Source of the DNA: Luteimonas_C sp035250245 | Lineage (GTDB): Bacteria; Pseudomonadota; Gammaproteobacteria; Xanthomonadales; Xanthomonadaceae | Direction of reading: 5' to 3' | Length of the DNA: 64,000 bases | Assembly: GCA_035250245.1 (NCBI GenBank) | Contig: DATFFH010000045.1 | Location: 37,494 to 101,493 of the forward strand | Shown: piece by piece, positions 52,340 through 60,217 of the stretch | Layout of the letters: each line of letters begins with the position of its first letter | Position numbering within the stretch: position 1 is the first letter of the stretch | Notes under the pieces: model-generated | What the model saw: only the letters and a program-made list of their open reading frames with translations | Told to the model about the DNA's origin: nothing | Databases searched by the model: none | Position numbers and translations under genes: made by a program

Positions 52340-52900
52340 TCAAACGGCCATCAATTCCTGTTCCTTCGCCTTGACCACTTCGTCGACGTCCTTGATCGCC
52401 TTGTCGGTCAGCTTCTGGATCTCGTCCTCGCTGCGGCGTTCGTCGTCTTCGGTGATCTTCTTGTCCTTCAGCAGTTCCTTGACGTGCTGGTTGGCGTCGC
52501 GGCGGATGTTGCGGATCGCGACCTTGGCATCCTCGCCTTCGCCATGGACATGCTTGGACAGTTCCCGGCGGCGCTCTTCGGTCAGCGCGGGCAGGTTGAT
52601 GCGGATGGTGGTGCCGGCGGTGTTCGGGGTCAGGCCCAGGTCGGAGGCCAGGATGGCCTTCTCCACCGGCCCGACCATCTGCTTCTCGTACGGGCTGATG
52701 GTCAGGGTGCGCGCGTCGGTGACGGCGATGCTGGCCACTTGCGACAGCGGCGTATCCGAGCCGTAGTAGTTCACCTTCAAGTGGTCGACCAGGGCGGCCG
52801 AGGCGCGGCCGGTGCGGACCTTGGTCAGATCGTGGCGCAGCGCGTCCACGCTCTTGGCCATGCGGGTCTGGGCGTCCTTCTTGATGTCGTTCGGCGTCAT
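52340..52900 (-). CDS. frr: Ribosome recycling factor
   Basis: With EF-G it splits post-termination ribosomes. 186 residues, the usual length (185). Blocks: LRHDLTKVRTGRASAALVDHLKVNYYG, VTDARTLTISPYEKQMVG, IRINLPALTEERRRELSKHVH, NIRRDANQHVKELLKDKKITEDDERRSEDEIQKLTD. In most relatives it follows pyrH directly; here a metal-exporter gene and a repeat separate the two, and frr has its own -10 box. Confidence 0.97.
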   Translation of the reverse strand: MTPNDIKKDAQTRMAKSVDALRHDLTKVRTGRASAALVDHLKVNYYGSDTPLSQVASIAVTDARTLTISPYEKQMVGPVEKAILASDLGLTPNTAGTTIRINLPALTEERRRELSKHVHGEGEDAKVAIRNIRRDANQHVKELLKDKKITEDDERRSEDEIQKLTDKAIKDVDEVVKAKEQELMAV

Positions 52901-52930
52901 GGCCGGCTCCGTAGCGTGATTCAGCCCGGA

Positions 52931-52936
52931 ATTATA
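52931..52936 (-). promoter_or_regulatory. Probable -10 box of the frr-led envelope operon
   Basis: TATAAT read on the minus strand, 31 bases before the frr ATG, in the context CTATAATTCCGG that also surrounds the rpsB -10 box. No good -35 is seen at 16-18 bases. Confidence 0.45.
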
Positions 52937-52974
52937 GGGGATAGGCCGCCGCCCGGCCTTGCGGGAGCGGTCTT

Positions 52975-53064
52975 TGTGGGAGCGGCTTCAGCCGCGAGCT
53001 TTTTTCATCGCTTGGATGATCCACCAGGTCGGGGAAAAAGCTCGCGGCTGAAGCCGCTCCCACA
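52975..53064. repeat. Inverted-repeat element, family A
   Basis: Perfect 26-base arms 52975-53000 and 53039-53064 around a 38-base loop, between the metal exporter and frr. Confidence 0.9.
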
Positions 53065-53080
53065 AAGGCAATAAGGCAAT

Positions 53081-53989
53081 TCAGTGCGCGTGCGGGGCGC
53101 GGTCGTGCAAGTCGTGTTCGCAGGCCTGGCCGTGCTCGATCTGCAGGGTCGGATGGTTGATCCCGAAGCGCTCGTCCAAGGCGTGGACCAAGCGGTCGAT
53201 GAAGCCGTCGTGGTCGCCGCCTTCCGGGCGAACCAGATGCGCGGTCATCGCGATCTCGCCCGCGCCCAGCGACCAGATGTGCAGATGATGCACCGCGCTG
53301 ACGCCGGGCTGCGAAGCCAGGAAAGCGTTGACTTCGGCCTGGTCGATGCCGCGCGGCACCGCGTCCATGGCGGCATTGAAAGCGTCGCGCAACAAGCCGA
53401 AAGCGCCGATCGCGACCACGCCGCCGACCAGCAGCGCGGTCAGCGGATCCAGCCAAGCCCAGCCCAGGGTCAGCATGCCGATGCCGGCCAGCACCGCCGC
53501 CAGCGATACCGCGGCGTCGGCCACCAGATGCAGGAAGGCGCCGCGGCGATTCAGATCCTGGGCATGGCCGTCCCGGACGAACCAGGCAGCGCCCAGATTG
53601 ACCGCAATGCCGAGCGCCGCCACGACCACCACGGGCATGGCCGGGATTTCCGGCGGCGCGCTGAAACGCCGTACTGCTTCCCAAGCCAGCGCGCCGGCGA
53701 AGGCAACCAGCAACAACGCGTTGGCGAGCGGCGAGAGCAGGGTTGCGCGACGCCAGCCGTAGGTATGGCGCTGGGTCGGCGGCCGTTTGGCGATGACCGC
53801 CGCGCCCCAGGCCAGGCCCAGGCCGAGCACGTCGCCGAGGTTGTGCAGCGCGTCGGACAGCAACGCCAGCGAATTGGTGGCGAAGCCGTAGCCGGCCTCC
53901 AGCACGGTGTAGGCGAGATTGATCAGCGTCACCGCGGCGAAGGCGCGGGTGCTGGAGCCGTGGCTGTGGCCGGGTCCGTGCGAGTGCAT
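53081..53989 (-). CDS. Cation diffusion facilitator (zinc/cadmium/cobalt efflux type)
   Basis: 302 residues from the ATG at 53989 (AGGA 9 bases upstream). Proton-coupled export of divalent metal across the inner membrane. A His-rich N-terminus (HSHGPGHSHG) is followed by six membrane segments; the metal-site motifs are HNLGD in segment 2 and HLVAD in segment 5. The cytoplasmic C-terminal domain has SAVHHLHIWSLGAGE and ends in another His-rich tail. It resembles CzcD/ZitB. The actual metal is not determined by the sequence. It interrupts the usual pyrH-frr order. Confidence 0.92.
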   Translation of the reverse strand: MHSHGPGHSHGSSTRAFAAVTLINLAYTVLEAGYGFATNSLALLSDALHNLGDVLGLGLAWGAAVIAKRPPTQRHTYGWRRATLLSPLANALLLVAFAGALAWEAVRRFSAPPEIPAMPVVVVAALGIAVNLGAAWFVRDGHAQDLNRRGAFLHLVADAAVSLAAVLAGIGMLTLGWAWLDPLTALLVGGVVAIGAFGLLRDAFNAAMDAVPRGIDQAEVNAFLASQPGVSAVHHLHIWSLGAGEIAMTAHLVRPEGGDHDGFIDRLVHALDERFGINHPTLQIEHGQACEHDLHDRAPHAH

Positions 53990-54040
53990 GGGCGTATCCT
54001 GCCACCGCCCCGCTGCGGACACTATTTCACCGCGCAGCTT

Positions 54041-54116
54041 TGTAGAGTCGAGCCTGCTCGACTGCTTTTTTGCGCGATCCGGAAATCAGAGCAGTCGAGC
54101 AGGCTCGACTCTACGA
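54041..54116. repeat. Inverted-repeat element, family F
   Basis: Perfect 26-base arms 54041-54066 and about 54090-54116 with a T-rich loop side; located 9 bases after the pyrH stop, where it could end pyrH transcripts. Confidence 0.88.
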
Positions 54117-54124
54117 AAAGCCGG

Positions 54125-54844
54125 TCAGCCGCGGCCTTGGACCAGGGTGCCGATCTTCTCGCCGCGCAGGATCCTTAGCAGCACGCCCGGCTGGCCCATG
54201 TCGAAGATCCGCAGCGGCAGTTCGCTGTCGCGGCACAGCGCGAAGGCGGCGGTGTCCATCACGTTGAGGTCGCGGCCGATCACTTCGTCGTAGGTCAGCG
54301 TATCGAAACGCTTGGCGTTCGGATTCTTTTTCGGGTCGGCGTCGTACACGCCGTCCACCTTGGTCGCCTTCAGCAGCAGGTCGGCGCCGATCTCGATCGC
54401 GCGCAGTGCGGCGCCCGAGTCGGTGGTGAAGAACGGATTGCCGGTGCCCGCCGCGAAGATCGCGATGCGACCCTTTTCCAAATGCCGGATTGCGCGGCGG
54501 CGGATGTAGTCCTCGCAGACATCGTTGATCTTGATCGCGCTCATCACCCGCACTTTCGCGCCCAGCTTCTCCAGCGCATCCTGCATGGCCAGCGCGTTGA
54601 TCACGGTGGCCAGCATGCCCATCTGGTCGCCGGTGACGCGGTCCATACCCGACGCGGCCAGGCCGGCGCCGCGGAAGATGTTGCCGCCGCCGATCACCAG
54701 TGCGATCTCGGCGCCGGCTTCGCGCGCTTCGATCACCTCGCGCGCCAGGCGTCCGATCACTTTCGGGTCGATGCCGTAATCCTCGTCCCCCATCAAGGCC
54801 TCGCCCGAGAGTTTCAACAGGACGCGGCGATAGGCGAGGGACAT
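54125..54844 (-). CDS. pyrH: Uridylate kinase
   Basis: Makes UDP from UMP in pyrimidine nucleotide synthesis; hexameric. 239 residues. RVLLKLSGEALMG at the N-terminus, GGGNIFRG, MDRVTGDQMGMLATVINALA, AAGTGNPFFTTDSGAALRA and the C-terminal GEKIGTLV. tsf lies upstream beyond an AIM24 gene on the other strand; frr lies downstream beyond the metal exporter. Confidence 0.97.
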   Translation of the reverse strand: MSLAYRRVLLKLSGEALMGDEDYGIDPKVIGRLAREVIEAREAGAEIALVIGGGNIFRGAGLAASGMDRVTGDQMGMLATVINALAMQDALEKLGAKVRVMSAIKINDVCEDYIRRRAIRHLEKGRIAIFAAGTGNPFFTTDSGAALRAIEIGADLLLKATKVDGVYDADPKKNPNAKRFDTLTYDEVIGRDLNVMDTAAFALCRDSELPLRIFDMGQPGVLLRILRGEKIGTLVQGRG

Positions 54845-54881
54845 GGGCGGGCTCCGGCGGCAAACTCGGCAATTCTAGCCG

Positions 54882-54910
54882 ATGAGGCCGCACCGTCGCC
54901 GGATCGCCAC
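54882..54910 (-). promoter_or_regulatory. Possible sigma-70 promoter of pyrH
   Basis: On the minus strand, GTGGCG (54910-54905, 3 of 6 to TTGACA), a 17-base spacer and TAGAAT (54887-54882, 5 of 6 to TATAAT), 38 bases before the pyrH ATG. Confidence 0.4.
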
Positions 54911-54948
54911 GACACCGGGCTAACATCGGCCTTCGTAGGCCCGCTTTT

Positions 54949-54974
54949 TGTAGGAGCGGCTTTAGCCGCGAGCT
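54949..54974. repeat. Solitary left arm of family A
   Basis: One complete arm without its partner. It ends 15 bases before the AAGGA ribosome-binding site of the AIM24 gene. Confidence 0.75.
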
Positions 54975-55003
54975 TTTCCACCCTCCGCCAAGGAACCGAA
55001 CTG

Positions 55004-55699
55004 ATGGCCGTGCAAACCCTGCAGGAATTCCTCGCCGCGTCCAAGGAAAAAGACGCCAGCCCGGAAGCGTTCGAACTGGAGAACCCGCACTTGCTGGAAG
55101 TGCGTGTCAACGGCTTGGTCTGGGCCAAGGCCGGCGCGATGGTCGCGCGCAAGGGCAACGTCAAGTTCACCCGCCAGGGCATGATGGAACAGGGGCTGGG
55201 CAATCTGCTGAAGAAAGCGGTCAGCGGCGAAGGCATGCAGCTGATGAAGATGGAAGGCGAGGGCCGCGTCTATCTGGCCGATGCAGGCAAGAAGATCACG
55301 CTGTTGAGGCTGGCGGGCGAGGCGATCTTCGTCAACGGCAACGATGTGTTGGCGATCGAATCGGGCATCGACAACAAGATCACGATGATGCGGCGCGTCG
55401 CCGGCATGCTCTCCGGCGGCCTGTTCAACGTGCGGCTCAGCGGCCACGGCATCGTCGCGATCACCTCGCACTACCAGCCGCTGACACTGCCGGTGAACGC
55501 GCAGACCGGCCCGGTGTTCACCGATCCGAATGCGACCGTGGCCTGGTCCGGCGGCTTGACCCCGGAAATCGTCACCGACATCTCGCTGGGCACGCTGTTC
55601 GGCCGCGGCTCGGGCGAAAGCGTGCAGCTGAAGTTCGCCGGCGACGGCTGGGTGGTGGTGCAGCCCTACGAGGAAGTGGTGCTGCAGGCGAAGGAATAA
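55004..55699 (+). CDS. AIM24 (DUF124) family protein
   Basis: 231 residues from the ATG at 55004 (AAGGA about 9 bases upstream). The frame continues upstream through pyrH antisense and repeat sequence. AIM24 is a beta-rich TRAP-like barrel; family residues seen are KAGAMVARKGNVKFTRQG, GEGRVYLAD, NDVLAIESGIDNKI, GGLFNVRLSGHGIVAITSHYQPLTLPVN and the C-terminal GESVQLKFAGDGWVVVQPYEE. No signal peptide. Yeast Aim24 supports MICOS; bacterial function is unknown. It sits on the opposite strand between tsf and pyrH. Confidence 0.88.
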   Translation: MAVQTLQEFLAASKEKDASPEAFELENPHLLEVRVNGLVWAKAGAMVARKGNVKFTRQGMMEQGLGNLLKKAVSGEGMQLMKMEGEGRVYLADAGKKITLLRLAGEAIFVNGNDVLAIESGIDNKITMMRRVAGMLSGGLFNVRLSGHGIVAITSHYQPLTLPVNAQTGPVFTDPNATVAWSGGLTPEIVTDISLGTLFGRGSGESVQLKFAGDGWVVVQPYEEVVLQAKE

Positions 55700-55720
55700 T
55701 TGCTGCCTTGCTTCTAGCCG

Positions 55721-55807
55721 TCATTCCCGCGAAAGCGGGTGACTTAGAGCTCTTCAAGCTCAGCAAAGCGAAGCCAAGTCGCTGGATTCCCGCTTTCGCG
55801 GGAATGA
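55721..55807. repeat. Inverted-repeat element, family C (left arm shortened)
   Basis: Left arm 55721-55740 (its last bases changed) and right arm 55782-55807. Confidence 0.8.
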
Positions 55808-55843
55808 CGGCTTGAAAAGCGAAAACGGCCGAGTAAGCAGAAC

Positions 55844-55932
55844 GTAGCCCGGGTGGAGCGGAGCGATACCCGGGGCTTTTTCTAGCGCCATTAAATGGCG
55901 TCCCGGGTATCGCTTCGCTCCACCCGGGCTAC
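55844..55932. repeat. Inverted-repeat element, family G (GTAGCCCGGGTGG type)
   Basis: Perfect 31-base arms 55844-55874 and 55902-55932. With the family C copy before it and the tsf terminator after it, it fills the 294-base gap between the convergent AIM24 and tsf genes. Confidence 0.88.
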
Positions 55933-55940
55933 GGCGAAGA

Positions 55941-55973
55941 AAACAAAAGGCCGCGGATAACCGCGGCCTTTTT
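55941..55973 (-). terminator. Rho-independent terminator of tsf (potentially bidirectional)
   Basis: Stem GGCCGCGG/CCGCGGCC (55949-55956 and 55961-55968) with a 4-base loop. On the minus strand it is followed by TTTTGTTT; on the plus strand by TTTTT. It lies 20 bases past the tsf stop. Confidence 0.85.
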
Positions 55974-55993
55974 GACGTTGCCGGAAGATGTGC

Positions 55994-56866
55994 TTACGCC
56001 AAACCCGCCTGCTTCATCACTTCCGCGGCGAAGTCGTCTTCCTTCTTCTCGATGCCTTCGCCCACGGCCAGGCGCACGAAGTTCAGCACTTCGGCGCCGC
56101 CGGCGGCCTTCAGCGCGGCCTCGACGGTCTGCTCGGTGTTCAGCACGTAGGGCTGGCCGGTCAGGGTCATCTCGTTGATGGTCTTGGCGACTTTGCCCGA
56201 GATCATCTTTTCCAGGATTTCGGCCGGCTTGCCCGAGTCTTTGACCTGGGCCAAGGCGATTTCCTTCTCGCGCGCGACGAACTCGGCCGGCACGTGCGCC
56301 GACGAGATGTACGGCGGGTTCATCGCGGCGATGTGCATCGCCAGGCCGCGGGCCAGTTCGGCGTTGCCGCCCTTGAGCTCGACCAGTACGCCGATGCGGC
56401 CGCCGTGAACGTAGGCGCCGATGGTGTTGGCGCTTTCCAGGCGCGCCATGCGGCGGACCTGCACGTTCTCGCCGACCTTGGCGATCAGCGCGGTGCGCGC
56501 GACATCGACGGTCTCGCCGGAGGCGATCGCGGTCGACTTCAGCGCTTCGACGTCGTTCGCGTTCAGCGCGGCCTGGGCCACGGCGTCCGTGTAGGCCAGG
56601 AAGTTGGCGTCCTTGGCGACGAAGTCGGTTTCGGAGTTGATCTCGACCAGCACGGCCTTGCCGTCGGTCTGGGCCATCGCGACGCGGCCTTCGGCGGCGA
56701 CGCGGTCGGCCTTCTTGTCGGCCTTGGCCAAGCCGGTCTTGCGCAGCCAGTCGGCGGCGGCTTCGATGTCGCCGTTGTTCTCGGTGAGCGCTTTCTTGCA
56801 CTCCATCATGCCGGCGCCGGTGCGCTCGCGCAGTTCCTTGACCAGGGATGCGGTGATTTCTGCCAT
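55994..56866 (-). CDS. tsf: Translation elongation factor Ts
   Basis: Nucleotide exchange factor for EF-Tu. 290 residues. N-terminal UBA-like domain and signature AEITASLVKELRERTGAGMMECKKAL, the EF-Tu-contact block EINSETDFVAKDANFLAY, then core domains with GAYVHGGRIGVLVEL and HIAAMNPPYIS. GAGGT lies 7 bases before the ATG. Cotranscribed with rpsB across a 168-base gap that contains a hairpin and a repeat. Confidence 0.97.
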   Translation of the reverse strand: MAEITASLVKELRERTGAGMMECKKALTENNGDIEAAADWLRKTGLAKADKKADRVAAEGRVAMAQTDGKAVLVEINSETDFVAKDANFLAYTDAVAQAALNANDVEALKSTAIASGETVDVARTALIAKVGENVQVRRMARLESANTIGAYVHGGRIGVLVELKGGNAELARGLAMHIAAMNPPYISSAHVPAEFVAREKEIALAQVKDSGKPAEILEKMISGKVAKTINEMTLTGQPYVLNTEQTVEAALKAAGGAEVLNFVRLAVGEGIEKKEDDFAAEVMKQAGLA

Positions 56867-56903
56867 GGGATCTACCTCGGTATTCCTTCGAAAAGTGGTC
56901 GTC

Positions 56904-56980
56904 GTCCCGGCGAAAGCCGGGACCCAGGCTCGGGTGCCCGCAAGAGCGAAGTCACTGGATTCCCGCCTTCGCGGGAATGA
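56904..56980. repeat. Inverted-repeat element, family C (diverged left arm)
   Basis: Left hairpin about 56904-56927 (GTCCCGGCGAAAGCCGGGAC) and right hairpin 56955-56980 of the standard form. It is inserted in the rpsB-tsf intercistronic region. Confidence 0.8.
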
Positions 56981-56995
56981 CGGCTGAGAGATTCG

Positions 56996-57023
56996 CGCAG
57001 CCGCGCATGATCGCGCGGCTGCG
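56996..57023 (-). promoter_or_regulatory. Hairpin after rpsB in the rpsB-tsf transcript
   Basis: A perfect 11-bp stem (56996-57006 with 57013-57023) starting 12 bases past the rpsB stop and lacking a T-run. It may be a partial terminator or mRNA-stabilising structure that sets the S2 to EF-Ts ratio. Confidence 0.5.
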
Positions 57024-57034
57024 TTGCGCGGCGG

Positions 57035-57937
57035 TTACTCGGCGGCCTTCGCTTCGACCGCTTCGTTCTCGGCGACTTCGGCTTCGGCGTTGGCCGAAGC
57101 TTCGCCATCGGCCTTCGGCGCAGCGTCCTTCTTCGCCGGCGCGGCGGCCTTCTTGGCCGGAGCGCCGCGGCCGCGCGGACCGCGCTTGTCGGCGACCGGG
57201 TTGCCTTCGGCGTCCAGCTCGACGAATTCGTCTTCGCGCACGCCGGCGGCCGGCGCGGCGGCCTTGCCTTCCAGCACGGCGTCGGCGGCGGCGCGGGCGT
57301 ACAGCTGCACGGCGCGGATCGCGTCGTCGTTGCCCGGGATGGCGTAGTCGACCAGGGCCGGATCGTAGTTGGTGTCGACCACCGCGATCACCGGAATGCC
57401 GAGCTTCTTGGCTTCCTTGATCGCGATGTCTTCATGGCCGATGTCGATAACGAACAGCGCGTCGGGCAGGCGGTTCATGTCCTTGATGCCGCCCAGCGAG
57501 GCTTCCAGCTTGTCGCGCTCGCGGCGCAGGCCCAGCACTTCGTGCTTGACCAGCTTCTGGAAGGTGCCGTCGGTTTCGCCGGCTTCCAGTTCCTTCAGGC
57601 GCGAGACCGAGGCCTTCACGGTGCGGAAGTTGGTCAGCGTGCCGCCCAGCCAGCGCTGGGTCATGTACGGCATGCCGCAACGGGCGGCTTCTTCCTTGAT
57701 CGCGTCGCGGGCGCTGCGCTTGGTGCCCACGAACAGCACGGTGCCGCGCTTCTGCGCGATCGCCGAGATGAAGTTCATCGCGTCGGTGAACAGCGGCAGG
57801 GTCTTTTCGAGGTTGATGATGTGGATCTTGCCGCGGGCGCCGAAGATGTACGGGCCCATCTTGGGATTCCAGTAGCGCGTCTGGTGGCCGAAATGCACGC
57901 CGGCTTCCAGCATCTGGCGCATGGTGATCTGGGACAT
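57035..57937 (-). CDS. rpsB: 30S ribosomal protein S2
   Basis: 300 residues from the ATG at 57937 (GGAG about 10 bases upstream). The S2 core is full-length: MRQMLEAGVHFGHQTRYWNPKM, FVGTKRSARDAI, RWLGGTLTNFRTV, FVIDIGHEDIAIKEAKKLGIPV, DTNYDPALVDYAIPGNDDAIRA. After residue 245 there is a tail of about 55 residues, first Lys/Ala/Pro-rich (KKAAAPAKKDAAPK) and then acidic, absent from E. coli S2 (241). Tails of this kind occur in relatives; no role is known. Confidence 0.97.
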   Translation of the reverse strand: MSQITMRQMLEAGVHFGHQTRYWNPKMGPYIFGARGKIHIINLEKTLPLFTDAMNFISAIAQKRGTVLFVGTKRSARDAIKEEAARCGMPYMTQRWLGGTLTNFRTVKASVSRLKELEAGETDGTFQKLVKHEVLGLRRERDKLEASLGGIKDMNRLPDALFVIDIGHEDIAIKEAKKLGIPVIAVVDTNYDPALVDYAIPGNDDAIRAVQLYARAAADAVLEGKAAAPAAGVREDEFVELDAEGNPVADKRGPRGRGAPAKKAAAPAKKDAAPKADGEASANAEAEVAENEAVEAKAAE

Positions 57938-58168
57938 TGCTAAAACTCCGATAGGGGAACTGCGCCAAGCCGCTCTTTTGAAAAGTCCGCACAGGGATGT
58001 GCGGGCTCTTGCGAACGGACTCGCGTACAGCTCCGGGGTTGGGCCTCCCCGCCGCCTCCGTGACCGAACCCCTTCGACAGCGGGCACCCCGGCACGGGTG
58101 TTTGCAGCAGGTGTGGATTCGACGGTGACGCCCGTCGTGGGCGGTTCGCCGGCCTGGGCCGGCAAAGC
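57938..58168 (-). promoter_or_regulatory. Long structured leader of the rpsB-tsf mRNA
   Basis: About 230 bases between the predicted start of transcription and the rpsB ATG contain no reading frame. A stem TCCGCACA/TGTGCGGG (57986-57993 with 57998-58005) lies about 50 bases upstream of the ATG. S2 represses its own operon in enteric bacteria through the mRNA leader, and an rpsB leader motif is known in gammaproteobacteria; that this leader works the same way is inference. Confidence 0.5.
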
Positions 58169-58174
58169 CGCGGA

Positions 58175-58203
58175 ATTATAGCCGGGCCGAAGTGGCCGGG
58201 CAA
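58175..58203 (-). promoter_or_regulatory. Sigma-70 promoter of rpsB-tsf
   Basis: On the minus strand, TTGCCC (58203-58198), a 17-base spacer and a perfect TATAAT (58180-58175). The best sigma-70 promoter seen in the window. Confidence 0.75.
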
Positions 58204-58222
58204 ACCGGACCGGGAGCGGGGT

Positions 58223-60217
58223 TCAGCGCTGGCGCTGGGCCCCGATATCGACCCGGGTCGCCTGCCGCACCTCGACCTCGACTGTCCGCCGGGATGCGGT
58301 TTCGTCGATGAACCAGGGCAGGGGCAGGTTGTCCGGGGCCACGGTCAGGGTATGGCTGCCGATCGCCACCCGCGGGAATTCGAAATTGCCCAGGCTGTCG
58401 GTGCGCAGCGCGAAGCGGCCGTCCAGCACTACGGTGACGTTGGCGGCGGGCTGCTCCGAGGCGTTGCGCACGCCATCGCCGTTGTCGTCCAGGAACAGGC
58501 TGCCGGCGATCGCGCCGGTCGGCCCCCCCGGCGCCCCGCCGAGTACCGCCTGCGCGCGGCCGGCATTGCGCTCGTAGCGCAGGGTCAGGAACAGCGAACG
58601 ATTGCGCGGCAACGACACGAAGGGCGTGCCGACGATCAGCGGATCGAGCACGAACGGCGAGCGCCGCGAACCCTGGCTTTGGTAGTACGAAGCGGTCAGC
58701 GACCAGCGCGGCGCGATCCGCCAGTTCAGGCCCAGGTTCAGATCGGTGCCGCGGAAAGCCTCGCCGCCGTCGCCGTGGGTCCAGCGCGCGCTGCCGTCGA
58801 TGGACAACCGGTCGGTCAACTCGTGCGCGCCGTACAGGGCGAGCGTGGTCGTCGCGGTGGCGTCGATCTCGTCGTCGTAGCGCAGCCGCCCGTAGGCGAG
58901 CGAGGCCGACAAGCGGCTGCCTTGGCGCAGCGGCAGAGCTTGGTCCAGGCTGACTTGCCAGCTGTCCGAGTGGCCGCCGCTGCCGGCTTGATCGAACTGC
59001 ACGCGGGTCTGTCCCCACGACGTGCTCTTGTCGGCGAACAGTTGCAGGCTGTGGCTGGTGTCGGGCGTGTCGCGCAGATTGAGGCTGGCGCCGTAGCCCA
59101 ACGTGCTGCTGGCCTGGTAGCGCACGAAGCTGGTGGCGTACAGGCCCTCGAAACCTTCGCCGGACAGCGAGCTCAGGCTGTCCAAGCCCGCGTTCCAGAT
59201 CCAGCGCGCGTACTGGTAAGCGATGCGGTAGTAGGCGCCTTCGACGTCGTTGTTGATCGGCTGCGCGCCCCAAGCCAAGCCTTCGCCCAAGCGGAAAGCG
59301 CCGTAGTTGTGCCGGTAACGGCCGCGCGCCGAGGCGACGTCGACCCAGGCGCCGTTCGCATCGCCGAAGTCGCTGTCGCTGGCCAACAAGTTCAACTGCA
59401 CGCGATCGCGTTCGCCTTCCCAAGCGGTGCCAGCGTACAGCGCTTGCGTGTCGCCGGGTTCGAACACCGGTTCGCCCTGTTCGTCGGGCAGGATCCGGCC
59501 GTGGGTGGCGAGGAAAGAAGCGGCGCCCGTCCACTGCGGCGCCCATCGCCATTGCGCGCCCAGCGCGGCGACTTCGCCGTCGGCTACATCGAAGCCGACC
59601 ACGCGGCTGCCGGTGTACAAGCCGGCGCGGCCGAAAGCGCCTTGCAATTGCAGGCCGTCGGCGTCCCGGTTCCATTCGCTGCTGGCGCCGGCGAAACTGA
59701 CGGTGGGCAGATAGAAACGGTATTGATTGCGCAGCAGCGATGTCGACGGCGTGTTGAGCACGCCGAGTCCGTTGTTCAAGCGCCAGCCGCTGGGCAGGTA
59801 GAAATCGCGCTGCCACAGCGTGGCCGCGCCGCCCAGGCCGCCGTCGCCGCGGCCGATGCCGTCGAAGCGCTGCCGATCGCTGTCGAACAGCGTGGCGTCC
59901 AGCGAGAACGCGCCCCAGGCTTCGGTCTGCCACAGCCCGCCTGCGGAGATGCCGGCCTCGTCGAAACGGTCGTCGCCGAATTCACTGCGCCCGACGAGGG
60001 CTTCGAAGCGGAACGAACGCGGCGGGCCGTCGCTGTCGGCCGCTTCGTCCTCGTCCGGCGGCAGCGGCTGCAGTTGTTGCGGAGCGATGATGCGATCGGC
60101 GTAAGTCGGCTCCGGCGCGGGCTGCGGCGCTTGTTGCGCGTGCGCCGGGCGCATCGTCAGGCCGGCGGCGATCGCAAGCGCGAGCGCCAGCCTCGCAGGG
60201 CCATGGTCGAAAATCAT
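58223..60217 (-). CDS. Outer-membrane beta-barrel with C-terminal SdrD_B/Ig-like domain (usher-like role inferred)
   Basis: 664 residues. The signal peptide (about 27 residues, ending in AHAQ) is followed by a Pro/Asp/Glu-rich linker to about 66. A long region of alternating amphipathic strands with aromatic girdles runs from about 67 to 560 (GLWQTEAWGAFSLDATLF, GWRLNNGLGVLNTP). From about 570 a compact beta domain has the Ca-binding-like loop DDNGDGVRNASE and reads as an SdrD_B/carboxypeptidase-regulatory-like fold. It lacks the N-terminal domain of FimD-type ushers and is shorter. The start overlaps the chaperone stop (ATGA). Role inferred: outer-membrane pore or assembly platform for P1/P2. 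Confidence 0.75.
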   Translation of the reverse strand: MIFDHGPARLALALAIAAGLTMRPAHAQQAPQPAPEPTYADRIIAPQQLQPLPPDEDEAADSDGPPRSFRFEALVGRSEFGDDRFDEAGISAGGLWQTEAWGAFSLDATLFDSDRQRFDGIGRGDGGLGGAATLWQRDFYLPSGWRLNNGLGVLNTPSTSLLRNQYRFYLPTVSFAGASSEWNRDADGLQLQGAFGRAGLYTGSRVVGFDVADGEVAALGAQWRWAPQWTGAASFLATHGRILPDEQGEPVFEPGDTQALYAGTAWEGERDRVQLNLLASDSDFGDANGAWVDVASARGRYRHNYGAFRLGEGLAWGAQPINNDVEGAYYRIAYQYARWIWNAGLDSLSSLSGEGFEGLYATSFVRYQASSTLGYGASLNLRDTPDTSHSLQLFADKSTSWGQTRVQFDQAGSGGHSDSWQVSLDQALPLRQGSRLSASLAYGRLRYDDEIDATATTTLALYGAHELTDRLSIDGSARWTHGDGGEAFRGTDLNLGLNWRIAPRWSLTASYYQSQGSRRSPFVLDPLIVGTPFVSLPRNRSLFLTLRYERNAGRAQAVLGGAPGGPTGAIAGSLFLDDNGDGVRNASEQPAANVTVVLDGRFALRTDSLGNFEFPRVAIGSHTLTVAPDNLPLPWFIDETASRRTVEVEVRQATRVDIGAQRQR

